A DNA stretch of 64,000 nt from Pseudobutyrivibrio sp. 49 (GTDB taxonomy: Bacteria; Bacillota; Clostridia; Lachnospirales; Lachnospiraceae). Below are positions 45,028 through 53,703 of the stretch, piece after piece (position 1 is the stretch's first letter; each line of letters opens with the position of its first letter). The stretch spans positions 659,115 to 723,114 of the forward strand of contig NZ_FNDP01000001.1 in assembly GCF_900100545.1 (NCBI RefSeq), read 5' to 3'. Under the pieces are notes generated by a model. The model was given only the letters and a program-made list of their open reading frames with translations, ran no database searches and had not been told where the DNA came from. Made by a program: the position numbers and the translations under genes.

Positions 45028-45633
45028 CTATAATTTTGCGAAATTCTTAAGTATCTGAAGTCCCACAGTTGAAGACTTTTCCGGGTGGAACTGGCAGGCA
45101 AAAATATTGTCCTTTTCCACTGAAGCATGAATATGACAACCATACTCTGTGGTGGCCTTAACTATAGAAGGATCAGCTGCCTCAAGATAATATGAATGAA
45201 CAAAATATACAAAGCTGCCCTCGTCAATTCCTTCGAAAAGCTTTCCCTTATTAGGAAAGTCTAAAGAATTCCATCCAATATGTGGAACCTTGATTCCTGG
45301 TTTATCAGGAATTCTCTTAACAACTCCATCCAGGAGGTGAAGACCTTCTACTCCAGGAGATTCCTCGCTTGATTCAAATAAAAGCTGAAGTCCAAGGCAA
45401 ATTCCAATAAAAGGTTTGCCACTTTCAACATAATCTTTAATGGCCTTATCCAAATCATATTTTTTTAGATGCTCCATAGCATCAGCAAAAGAGCCAACTC
45501 CTGGTAACACCAAGCGGTCGGCTCTTTCAATCACACTAAAATCCCTGGTGAGGCTAGTCTCCTCACCAAGGATTCCAAATGCTTTTTCTACACTTTTAAT
45601 ATTTCCTGCATCGTAATCAAGTATTGCTATCAT
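45028..45633 (-). CDS. hisH: Imidazole glycerol phosphate synthase, glutaminase subunit HisH
   Basis: 201-residue class I glutamine amidotransferase feeding ammonia to HisF. Catalytic triad: Cys79 ([12 protein letters not shown]), His183 and Glu185 (CQFHPEKSS). The start overlaps the stop of the charged membrane-protein gene by 4 nt, and hisF follows 10 nt on. Confidence 0.97.
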   Translation of the reverse strand: MIAILDYDAGNIKSVEKAFGILGEETSLTRDFSVIERADRLVLPGVGSFADAMEHLKKYDLDKAIKDYVESGKPFIGICLGLQLLFESSEESPGVEGLHLLDGVVKRIPDKPGIKVPHIGWNSLDFPNKGKLFEGIDEGSFVYFVHSYYLEAADPSIVKATTEYGCHIHASVEKDNIFACQFHPEKSSTVGLQILKNFAKL

Positions 45634-47540
45634 GTGTCCGGTAACCCTAGCTTTCTAAGCACTTTTCTAAGTTCGATTGTATAATAATGTCGGTTTGGTT
45701 GCTTATAAATAGCCATGGCCTCATCCACAGATAGACCAAAATCTTTCTCAAGCTCTGCAATGATGCTGGTACCAAAGGCATCATACTCATCAGCGATGCC
45801 ATATTCAACAGCATCATCCTTATATTTTTCGTATCTGCCAAGTCCCTTTAATAAAGAATCTAGTGCGTAGTTATACATACCGTAATTCATAAAGGTAGTA
45901 TACTCATCCTGACACTGTTGTAAGTCTGCCAGAGTTCTTGACTGATTTCTAAGAAGCTCTACCTTTTCATCAGTTTTGAAATCAAAACCGTTAAGCTTCT
46001 CGTAAGCAGCTATGTAATTACCCTGATCAAACAATTCTCTTGCCTGAGACATATGACGCTTCAAACCCGTGAAGGTCATTCCAACCAATACAACACCAAT
46101 TATTGATATAGATAATACCAAAAATGTTGCAATAATGGAAATAGGAATTTTAGGAGATGTGTCAGGTTCTTTCTCTTTCTTCGGTTTTTTAGGTTTTGGC
46201 TCCTTCTTAGGCTTTTCTTTCTTACCTTTTTCCTTCTTAGCTGCTTCCTTTTCTTTCTTTGCAGCTTCCTTAGCAGCTTTCTTTTCTTCCTTCTCTCGTT
46301 TCTTCTTTGCTTTAGGATCCTCTGGTACGCCACCCTCTGGGATTATTGGATTACCTTCCTCATCATAGGTAATCTCAACTGTTGCTGCAGCAGCCGCGGC
46401 AGCCTCTGCCTCCGCTTCAGCAATTTCATCCTCATCAGGAGCACCAAAGATAATAAGAGCCAGCTTCTGTAGGAATGGATTAGGTTTCTTTTCGCCCTTT
46501 TCCTTTTTCTTCTTCTCTTTTTTCTTCTTTTTATCCTTCTTGCCTCCGTCACCTGCAGGCTCCTCTGATGCAGCTTCTGCTGATTCATCAATTTCACCTG
46601 CCTCAGAGGCTCCTTCTTCACCACCTGTTAACAATGACTGAATATCCATCAGGTCTTCATCCTCACCCTCAAGGATATTATCTAAATCTAAATCTCCTTC
46701 TCCGGAAAGATCAGGTTCTTCGCCTTCTCCATATTCAGCCTCGTCCAGAGCATCCATTTCATCAGGCATAAACTCCTTCAGGGATTCATCTAAAGGTTCT
46801 TCCTCTCCGGAATCATCCACCGCATCATCCAGTGAGAATCCAAAATCGTCCTCATCCTCAGCTTCTTCCGAATTCTCTTCAGAATCACCAGCTTCGCCAG
46901 CTTCCTCGTCATCGTCAGATTCCTCTATAAACTGGGATAAATCTATATCGTCATCATCAGGAAGCTTTAGTTCTTCACCATCATCTTCTGAACCCTCTGG
47001 GTCATTATCTTCAGCAGGACTTGTTTCAGGCTCATCTTCTGCAGCTTCTTCTGTAAGCTCTGGAAAAGCCTCTGGCAGTTCTTCTGCCTCTGGTTCTACT
47101 GTGACTGAATCAGCCTCCTCAAGCTTTTTCGCTTCAGTGCTGACCACATTATCAATATCATTTAAAAGCTTATCTACTACATCCTCGTTATCTAATGTAG
47201 CTCCTGTATTTTCAAATAGCTGTTCTTCGTTATCAATTTCCTGTTCGAACTCGGAAATGAATAAATCCACATCCTCTTGTCCCAGTTCTTCTTCAAATTT
47301 GCGCAAAAAATCCTCCTCAGAAAGAATTTTCCTGAGGTAAGGGTGTGAGCTTTTACCTTTTGTTTGCTGAACGTCAATTCCTGTTGCTGTAAAGAAGTCT
47401 TCATCAGGTGCTACCTGCTGTCGGTTCTCAACAAATTCCTGTTGCTTTCTCTCAGCATTTTCTTTGACCTGTTCAGCATCAGTCTTAGCCTTGTTTATTG
47501 AATTTAATAGTCCATCTAAGTAGTCCTCAGCCTGAGACAT
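45630..47540 (-). CDS. Unknown membrane protein with acidic and lysine-rich disordered blocks
   Basis: 636 residues from the ATG at 47540 (GGGAGG upstream). Layout: helical N-terminal part (about 1-65), a very acidic Glu/Asp/Ser region (about 75-330), a lysine-rich block, an Ala/Glu block, a second Lys/Glu/Pro-rich block (about 405-460), one membrane helix (about 465-487), then an exterior domain of 150 residues with TPR-like helices (ARELFDQGNYIAAYEKLNGF). I do not recognise the family. Its stop overlaps hisH, while a terminator separates it from cheV upstream. Confidence 0.7.
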   Translation of the reverse strand: MSQAEDYLDGLLNSINKAKTDAEQVKENAERKQQEFVENRQQVAPDEDFFTATGIDVQQTKGKSSHPYLRKILSEEDFLRKFEEELGQEDVDLFISEFEQEIDNEEQLFENTGATLDNEDVVDKLLNDIDNVVSTEAKKLEEADSVTVEPEAEELPEAFPELTEEAAEDEPETSPAEDNDPEGSEDDGEELKLPDDDDIDLSQFIEESDDDEEAGEAGDSEENSEEAEDEDDFGFSLDDAVDDSGEEEPLDESLKEFMPDEMDALDEAEYGEGEEPDLSGEGDLDLDNILEGEDEDLMDIQSLLTGGEEGASEAGEIDESAEAASEEPAGDGGKKDKKKKKEKKKKEKGEKKPNPFLQKLALIIFGAPDEDEIAEAEAEAAAAAAATVEITYDEEGNPIIPEGGVPEDPKAKKKREKEEKKAAKEAAKKEKEAAKKEKGKKEKPKKEPKPKKPKKEKEPDTSPKIPISIIATFLVLSISIIGVVLVGMTFTGLKRHMSQARELFDQGNYIAAYEKLNGFDFKTDEKVELLRNQSRTLADLQQCQDEYTTFMNYGMYNYALDSLLKGLGRYEKYKDDAVEYGIADEYDAFGTSIIAELEKDFGLSVDEAMAIYKQPNRHYYTIELRKVLRKLGLPDT

Positions 47541-47568
47541 CTTAAATCCTCCCAATATATTTAAAATA

Positions 47569-47591
47569 AGGGGTATGCTTGGCATACCCCT
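47569..47591 (-). terminator. Rho-independent terminator of cheV
   Basis: AGGGGTATGC/GCATACCCCT stem (10 bp) with a 3-nt loop, then TTATTTTAAAT on the minus strand, 14 nt after the cheV stop. Confidence 0.85.
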
Positions 47592-47604
47592 AAGATTTTA
47601 AATT

Positions 47605-48528
47605 CTAATGACTGTTACGAGCATCCTCGTACTTAGCAACCAAATCATCTACTACCGCGATAAGCTTACCAATTTCTGGCTTTGTAAGCTGTGCATCAGC
47701 TCCAAGGCTTTCACCCTTGCGCCTGATTTCGTCATTAATCAGAGATGAGAATATGATAAGCGGAATATTCTTCATTGTCTCATTCTCTTTTACTAACTTA
47801 CAAAGTCTGTGACCATCCATAAGAGGCATCTCGATATCAGTGATGATAAGGTGTACATCCTGAAGTACTGTGCCATTCTTATGCATCTCAACCAGCTTGT
47901 CCCAGCCTTCCTGGCCGTTCATATTTACGATAAGATTTGTATAACCAGCCTTCTTCAAGCACTCAACGATAAGCTTTGAAAGAAGTGGTGAATCCTCACA
48001 AAGAAGGATAGGTGATTTGCTTCGATCACGTGTCTCGTAATCATCCATTTCTGAAACCTTAAGACCAGTCTCAGGATTGATATCTGTAACAATCTTCTCG
48101 AAATCGAGAATAACTACTAATCTATCATCAAGTTTAATAACACCTGTTGAAACACCAGATTCATCAGATGAAATTGTAGCATCTGGTTTAATGATATCTT
48201 CCCATGATACACGGTGAATACCGAGAACCTCGTCTACATGGAATGCTGTATTTAAACTGTTAAAGTTTGTGATTATAAAGAGACCATCATTTTCAGGTTC
48301 ATCCTGAATATTTAAACACTTGCGAAGAGAGATGACAGAAATCATAATATCTCTTGGCATGAAAATTCCTTCAATGCAAGGATGTGCATTAGGCAATGGA
48401 GTTACCTGCTGGTATAACAAAATTTCCCTAATCTTGGCAACGTTGATTCCATAGAAATTCTTGCCAACCTTGAACTCAAGGACCTCTAGTTCGTTAGTAC
48501 CTGATTCCAATAAAATATTAGTATCCAT
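47605..48528 (-). CDS. cheV: CheV-type chemotaxis coupling protein (CheW domain plus receiver)
   Basis: 307 residues. The N-terminal CheW-like domain (about 12-150, with YGINVAKIREILLYQQVTPL) would couple receptors to CheA. The C-terminal receiver (about 172-300) has the acidic pair Glu178-Asp179, phospho-acceptor Asp231 (LIITDIEMPLMDGH) and Lys283 (LTKPE). Thought to tune adaptation in CheV proteins. It lies 33 nt after the lipoprotein gene and probably shares its promoter. Confidence 0.94.
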   Translation of the reverse strand: MDTNILLESGTNELEVLEFKVGKNFYGINVAKIREILLYQQVTPLPNAHPCIEGIFMPRDIMISVISLRKCLNIQDEPENDGLFIITNFNSLNTAFHVDEVLGIHRVSWEDIIKPDATISSDESGVSTGVIKLDDRLVVILDFEKIVTDINPETGLKVSEMDDYETRDRSKSPILLCEDSPLLSKLIVECLKKAGYTNLIVNMNGQEGWDKLVEMHKNGTVLQDVHLIITDIEMPLMDGHRLCKLVKENETMKNIPLIIFSSLINDEIRRKGESLGADAQLTKPEIGKLIAVVDDLVAKYEDARNSH

Positions 48529-48561
48529 GCAAATCTCCTCTCATTTAAATCAAAAAATGAT

Positions 48562-49356
48562 TTATAATGGTTTTACTTCTGCCCCTCTGGTAGCACCATC
48601 ACTGGTTACATAAAGCTCAACCGATGATATATTTTCAACAGCCGAATTGCTAAAGGAAAAAACAATCACAAAGGTTTTCTTCTCTTTACCAGACATCGTT
48701 CCTTTATAGGAAGATAAATCATTTGGCAGCATAGTAATTTGAGCCTTGTTCTTTTCCCCTCCATTGAGGGATAAACTATATGTCCTGCCGGAATACTGAC
48801 TAAAATCAACCGTTCCATCAGTAGTATTCACAGCATCAATATACAAAGTTAAATATTTCTTTCCACTTGCCGGTTTCATATAGAAACTAGAAGTCTTGAA
48901 ATCACTGGAAACATCAAATTTTGAACAGGTGAATTCAACTCCTGAAATGTCTACGGCGTTGGTAAAGGAATATCCAGCCTCAACAGAAACATCCTCCTGA
49001 GCCTGTTCTTCTGCACCTTCCTGTGCTTCAGAATCCTCACCAGGTTCGCCTTCTGGAGGAATCACTTCCCCAGTTTCAGGATCAATTGTCTCCCCTGTGT
49101 CCGCTTCCTCTAACGCCTCGTCATCAGCCTGTTCTTCATCAGGTTCATAATCCTCATCCAATTCTCCCTTTTTTACGCGGGCATTTGCGATTCCAATCAC
49201 CTGATTTTTGTTAAATTTCGCAACCGCTTTCGAAGCATATAAGCTTATTATAGCCTCTTCCTCACTGGTCATTTCATATAGCTGTTCTCCACAACCAGTG
49301 GCAAATAGAGAAAAACACAACACAGAAATCATTAAAAAAATTCTGTTAGTTTTCAT
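48562..49356 (-). CDS. Predicted lipoprotein with acidic linker and Ig-like C-terminal domain
   Basis: 264 residues from the ATG at 49356 (AGGAGA upstream). Signal peptide with lipobox LFATGC, so Cys22 should be lipidated. A short helix (EEEAIISLYASKAVAKFN) leads into an acidic, Pro/Glu-rich linker (about 65-125), then a beta-rich domain (about 130-264) like the DUF4352/DUF5067 exterior domains; that match is by eye. Cotranscribed with cheV (33 nt), so a sensory or surface role near chemotaxis is possible but unproven. Confidence 0.75.
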   Translation of the reverse strand: MKTNRIFLMISVLCFSLFATGCGEQLYEMTSEEEAIISLYASKAVAKFNKNQVIGIANARVKKGELDEDYEPDEEQADDEALEEADTGETIDPETGEVIPPEGEPGEDSEAQEGAEEQAQEDVSVEAGYSFTNAVDISGVEFTCSKFDVSSDFKTSSFYMKPASGKKYLTLYIDAVNTTDGTVDFSQYSGRTYSLSLNGGEKNKAQITMLPNDLSSYKGTMSGKEKKTFVIVFSFSNSAVENISSVELYVTSDGATRGAEVKPL

Positions 49357-49391
49357 GCCTTCTCCTAAAAAATACACTAATCATTAATGGT

Positions 49392-49420
49392 ATATTAGCA
49401 TTAAAATGTGTATTCTTCAA
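49392..49420 (-). promoter_or_regulatory. Probable promoter of the lipoprotein-cheV unit
   Basis: TTGAAG (49420-49415) and TAATAT (49397-49392), 17 nt apart on the minus strand. Confidence 0.6.
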
Positions 49421-49431
49421 TGTGAAAAATC

Positions 49432-49452
49432 AGAAAATTCTATGAATTTTCT
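49432..49452 (-). terminator. AT-rich inverted repeat at the end of the histidine kinase gene
   Basis: AGAAAATTC/GAATTTTCT, a perfect 9-bp stem with a 3-nt loop that holds part of the kinase stop codon, followed by GATTTTTC on the minus strand. Low GC makes it a weak terminator at best. Confidence 0.4.
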
Positions 49453-50951
49453 TTGATTTTTGTGTCTTTTACCAACGATAACTCAAACCAAAATTCAACT
49501 CCGTCAGGAACGTTCTCAACACCGAATTTTTCGTGCAATAAATCCATAGTAGCTTTAACTACAGAAAGACCTATTCCACTGCCACCATATTCACGGCTTC
49601 TGGCCTTATCAGCCTTGTAGAACTTCTCCCAAATATGCTTTATATCCTTCTTTCCGATATTATTGCCTGAATTGAATACAATAATGCGAACCTTTCCTCT
49701 TTTCACAAAATCGTAACGTACAGTGACGATATTTTCATTAAGCACATAATGAATAGCATTGCTTACAAAATTAGTGACTACCTGTTCAACCAAGAACTCA
49801 TCTGCATGAACGTAGCAGTCCTGCTTATTTATAAACTCGTAATTAATATTCTGGGCCTCAAAATTGATTCTGTTACTGTCAATGACACTATCAATCATTT
49901 CAGTCACATTAAAATCAACCATATCAAGATTCATCTGACCAGCTTCAAGCTGATTAAGGATAAGCATCTCTCTAACGAGGCGGTTCATCTTATTTGCCTC
50001 ATCGATGATAATATCCAGATAAATCTTTCTGCTGACCTCATCATCCATGATGCCTTCCTGAAGACCTTCAGCATATCCCTGAATAAGAGCAATAGGAGTC
50101 TTTAACTCGTGAGAAACATTAGAAACGAATTCCTTTCGCATGTTCTCAGTCTCTTCCTTCAACTCCAAATCGTGCTTCAGGTTTTCATTAGCAAGTCTAA
50201 GCTGTTCGATAGCTCTCTTTAGAGTCGTAGACATCTCATTGACATGCTCGCCAAGATCATCCATTTCGTTATAAAGCCTCTGAGGATGATAGGTTGCTTC
50301 AAAATCAAAGTTTGAAATTCTCTTTGTAATATTAATAAGCTTAAATAATGGCTTGGTAAATTTAGCGATAAAGTATCTTCCAACAAGAACACTAATAATA
50401 GAATCTATGAAAATCATAGTTAAGAAAAACTTGTTGGTAATAGATGCAGTCTGCTCCAATGCAGAAGCTGTAGCCTTGATAAAAACAATGTTTCCATCAG
50501 GCAAAACTCCAATTAATACAAGAAATGTATCATCAAACTCTGAAAATTGCTGTTTGAAAATCTTGTAGTTTTCTGTAGTTTTAATAAGCTCATTATTGGC
50601 ATCATTTGAAAGCAAAGAATAATTAAGTTGATTGATTAAAAGATCTGAATCAACGGAAGATGTTAAAAGAGATTGTCCGTCAGCACCTGTGACAACAGCT
50701 GCTACGTTAAATTGTTCAAACAATGCTATATTTTCGGGGAGATATTCACTATTGTACAATCTCCCGTTTTCACATTTTTCGGAAAGGATTGAAAAAAGCT
50801 CTTTCATATCCTTCCTCTTTTCATAAATATAATAATCGCCTAAAAAGCAGGATGTTAGGATGCTAACAACTATTAAAGATGTTAGTACTATCAATCCTAA
50901 CAAACCTACAATTTGGCGATTAATTTTACTAGGCTTTTGCGTCAACTTCAA
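49440..50951 (-). CDS. Membrane sensor histidine kinase
   Basis: 503 residues: membrane helix about 13-38, extracellular sensor about 45-172, second helix about 173-193, HAMP-like linker about 195-260, then HisKA with His281 in FVSNVSHELKTPIALIQGYA and an HATPase with the N box VVTNFVSNAIHYV and GGSGIGLSVVKATMD. It is of the VanS/OmpR-partner type; signal unknown. The start is a TTG with GGGG 8 nt upstream; the second TTG two codons on is an alternative. It overlaps the regulator gene by 23 nt, so they form one two-component pair. Confidence 0.92.
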   Translation of the reverse strand: MKLTQKPSKINRQIVGLLGLIVLTSLIVVSILTSCFLGDYYIYEKRKDMKELFSILSEKCENGRLYNSEYLPENIALFEQFNVAAVVTGADGQSLLTSSVDSDLLINQLNYSLLSNDANNELIKTTENYKIFKQQFSEFDDTFLVLIGVLPDGNIVFIKATASALEQTASITNKFFLTMIFIDSIISVLVGRYFIAKFTKPLFKLINITKRISNFDFEATYHPQRLYNEMDDLGEHVNEMSTTLKRAIEQLRLANENLKHDLELKEETENMRKEFVSNVSHELKTPIALIQGYAEGLQEGIMDDEVSRKIYLDIIIDEANKMNRLVREMLILNQLEAGQMNLDMVDFNVTEMIDSVIDSNRINFEAQNINYEFINKQDCYVHADEFLVEQVVTNFVSNAIHYVLNENIVTVRYDFVKRGKVRIIVFNSGNNIGKKDIKHIWEKFYKADKARSREYGGSGIGLSVVKATMDLLHEKFGVENVPDGVEFWFELSLVKDTKIKENS

Positions 50952-51618
50952 ATTTATACCCCATGCCCCAAATAGTCTTGATGTAATTTCCCTTGTCGTC
51001 TAACTTGCTACGAAGCTTTTTAACGTGAGTATCGATTGTTCTTGCGTCTCCGAAATAATCATAGTCCCATACGTGATTAAGAATCTTTTCTCTAGAAAGC
51101 GCAATTCCTTCATTATTGATGAAATAATAAAGGAGCTCAAATTCCTTAACCGATAGCTCTACAGGGTTACCATCATTTGTGGCAACATGAGCATCAACAT
51201 CCAACTGGATACCGCCTGCCTCAACAACTTTCTTGCCAAGAGAATCATCTGTACTTCTACGAAGAACAGCATTAACTCTTGCCATAAGAATCTTAGGTGA
51301 AAATGGTTTGTTGATGTATTCGTCAGCTCCGAGCTCGAAGCCATTAAGCACATCATTCTCTTCACCCTTAGCTGTAAGCATAAGAACAGGAATAGATGAA
51401 GTTTCTCTGATTTCTTTCAATACAGCGAAACCGTCAACCTTTGGCATCATGACGTCTAAAATGATAAGCGAAATTTCACTATCCATGTAGAACATATCAA
51501 GAGCCTGTTCACCGTTTTCTGCTTCTACAACTTCATAATCTTCTCTTACTAAATAGTCCCTGATAAGTTTTCTCATTCGGCTTTTATCATCAGCCACAAG
51601 AATTTTGTTTTTCGACAT
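50929..51618 (-). CDS. OmpR/PhoB-family response regulator
   Basis: 229 residues. Receiver with acidic Asp10-Asp11, phospho-acceptor Asp55 (LIILDVMMPKVDG) and Lys105-type KPFSPK; winged-helix output domain in the C-terminal half (ELSVKEFELLYYFINNEG and DARTIDTHVKKLRSKL). Partner of the overlapping histidine kinase. Target genes cannot be read from the sequence. Confidence 0.96.
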   Translation of the reverse strand: MSKNKILVADDKSRMRKLIRDYLVREDYEVVEAENGEQALDMFYMDSEISLIILDVMMPKVDGFAVLKEIRETSSIPVLMLTAKGEENDVLNGFELGADEYINKPFSPKILMARVNAVLRRSTDDSLGKKVVEAGGIQLDVDAHVATNDGNPVELSVKEFELLYYFINNEGIALSREKILNHVWDYDYFGDARTIDTHVKKLRSKLDDKGNYIKTIWGMGYKFEVDAKA

Positions 51619-51647
51619 AACACCAACCCCATCCTTGAATTATATTA

Positions 51648-52385
51648 TTAGTTACCTTCTATACCACTGACTTCAGCCTCCCTGGCATCAAGCTCAGCCT
51701 CACGTTCATTGAGCTCGCGCTCTCGCTCGTCAAGCTGCTGTTTCCAAGAAGAATACTCGTCAGTAATGGCCTCTTTGTAATTAAGTATTGTCGGGCTGTT
51801 AATAGTTGAACTGACAATGAACATGCCCAAAACACAAAATAGTAAAGTAAAAACACATACAATCAAAAAGCTGTTTACCAACCTAAGCTTTCTGATTACC
51901 CCAGAAGAATCTTCTGTATCGACCGTACTTTTTTTATCGGTCTTTTCTTTTATTAGTTTAGTGAGTTTCTTGGCTCTTTTTTCTTTAACCCTTTTTTCTT
52001 TGGCAGGCTCTTCCTTTGGCTGCTCCTCTGCCTTTTCCACAGTAGCCTTTACTGCAGGTGCAGGTTTCTCAGGTGGATTTTGCTTCGGCGGTGCCTGCGG
52101 CTTTGGGGCCTCTTGCTCCTCCACAGCATAGATTGGCGGAATCTGGTCTTCATCAAAAGCTCCTGTCGCAACCAAATTCTGCCTAAGCTGATTAAGAAAA
52201 CCCATGCCTATCTGAGTAGAAAAAAGCTTCTGCGAAATAATCTTTTTATATATCTTGAGAACCTCCTGCTCATCAGCAGTCTTCATTTGCCCAAGAATAT
52301 ACTCGACGGCTTTAAGCTCCTTAGCAGCTTTTTTAGCACTATTCTCATCGTTAAAGATATATCCACCAATGTTATATTTAGCCAT
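51648..52385 (-). CDS. Unknown single-pass membrane protein with coiled-coil tail
   Basis: 245 residues: a helical N-terminal domain (about 1-85, starting AKYNIGGYIFNDENSAKKAA), a Pro/Lys/Glu linker (about 90-130), a lysine-rich block (131-152), one membrane helix (about 169-191), and a C-terminal Glu/Arg heptad-like coiled coil (QLDERERELNEREAELDARE). Family unknown to me. The N-domain, charged linker and helix order echoes the protein at 45630. It lies 29 nt upstream of the two-component pair and 72 nt after the MFS gene. Confidence 0.7.
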   Translation of the reverse strand: MAKYNIGGYIFNDENSAKKAAKELKAVEYILGQMKTADEQEVLKIYKKIISQKLFSTQIGMGFLNQLRQNLVATGAFDEDQIPPIYAVEEQEAPKPQAPPKQNPPEKPAPAVKATVEKAEEQPKEEPAKEKRVKEKRAKKLTKLIKEKTDKKSTVDTEDSSGVIRKLRLVNSFLIVCVFTLLFCVLGMFIVSSTINSPTILNYKEAITDEYSSWKQQLDERERELNEREAELDAREAEVSGIEGN

Positions 52386-52457
52386 ATCTTTCTCTCACTA
52401 TATGATATGTATATAGTTATTTTAGCAATTTGTAATTAAAAAATCTATCTTTATTCG

Positions 52458-53690
52458 TTATTTTTGTTTATTTATTCTGACAAGTCCTAAAATTGAGACA
52501 ATAACTCCCACAAATGTAACAAATGTAGCAAAATACAAAGATGCTGAAACTCCAAGTAAATTTATTATCATTCCGCCCAAAACACTGCCTATTAAACTGC
52601 TTATAGACATTGCAATTGTAACGAAGGCCTGTCCCTTAACTGCATCCTTCTCAGGCATAATCTCATCCACAAAATGAACGGATGCTGGAATAAACAATGC
52701 AAATGCCAGTGATTGAAACAGCATACTGAAATAAAGCATTCCAATAGAAGTGGCGATTGCTGTAAAGAATATCTTCAAAAGATAAAATATTCCGGATACA
52801 GCAAGCAGGCGTTTTGAACCAAATTTATCTCTAAGCACAGAGAAGAAAATCATGGCTGGCAATTCTACAATTGCCTGTAAAGCTAAAAGACCACCATTGG
52901 TAGCCTCATTACCACCAACATTAACAGTAATCTGATATAGGAAGTTGTTCACTACAATGTGTCCAAAGAAAATACAAACAACACCTATAAGATAAATAAA
53001 AAACATTTTGTATTTAATTACAAAATTGCGTAGACCCTTGTATTCAAAACCGTCACTCTTCTTCTCCGCCAGGGGATCAAATACCTCTTTTGAAGTTTTG
53101 CCTTCATCCTTTAGTTCCTTGTAAATCCATGTAACGATTCCCGTAAACAAGATTGAAACAAGGAAGCCAAATAGCGGTGCTGCCTTAACAGAAACTGTCT
53201 TCATGAAGAATCCAACTATCAGACTCATCAAAAAGAAGAAGAAAGAACCAGACGCTCTGGCAACTCCGTAATTCATTCTGTAGCCCTGTCTTTGAATGTA
53301 AAAATTCAGGGCATTTAAAAATGGCTGAATAATTGTAGCAAGCATCGCTCCAATTAAGAAGGTCACGCTGATAAGAAACCCCTTATGGACAGCCGAAAAA
53401 GCTACAAGTAAATCTAAAATACTCAAACCACCGAGAATTATTAGAACATCTAAAACATTGAAATTAGTAGAATTGTCTGTGGCTACAGAAACAACCTGCT
53501 GAACAATCGCAGCAAATAAATAAGCTAACGCAAAGAGCAATCCGATTGCAAAAGTCGAATATCCTCTGTTTGAAAGATAGGCACTACCCATACTTATGGC
53601 GCAGCAAACAATCATCCAATACATACCCTGGGCAAGAGTATATAGGGTATTTAGTCTAAACTCCTTGGACTTTTCGAACATTTCAATCAT
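52458..53690 (-). CDS. MFS transporter, LacY/NupG-like group
   Basis: 410 residues with about twelve membrane helices in two halves separated by a charged loop near 205-230. The pattern FYIQRQGYRMNYGVARASGS and VLRDKFGSKRLL (the second-half loop motif) matches the MFS_1-like oligosaccharide/nucleoside symporter group; substrate unknown. It has AAAGGAG 7 nt before the ATG and begins 13 nt after the coiled-coil protein gene, so it looks like the last gene of the operon from 60554. Confidence 0.88.
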   Translation of the reverse strand: MIEMFEKSKEFRLNTLYTLAQGMYWMIVCCAISMGSAYLSNRGYSTFAIGLLFALAYLFAAIVQQVVSVATDNSTNFNVLDVLIILGGLSILDLLVAFSAVHKGFLISVTFLIGAMLATIIQPFLNALNFYIQRQGYRMNYGVARASGSFFFFLMSLIVGFFMKTVSVKAAPLFGFLVSILFTGIVTWIYKELKDEGKTSKEVFDPLAEKKSDGFEYKGLRNFVIKYKMFFIYLIGVVCIFFGHIVVNNFLYQITVNVGGNEATNGGLLALQAIVELPAMIFFSVLRDKFGSKRLLAVSGIFYLLKIFFTAIATSIGMLYFSMLFQSLAFALFIPASVHFVDEIMPEKDAVKGQAFVTIAMSISSLIGSVLGGMIINLLGVSASLYFATFVTFVGVIVSILGLVRINKQK

Positions 53691-53703
53691 GAAGTCACTC
53701 CTT

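Noticed and set aside
45018-45143. N-terminal extension of hisF overlapping hisH
   Set aside because: HisF homology begins at MFTKRIIP (45017) with AGGAGG upstream.
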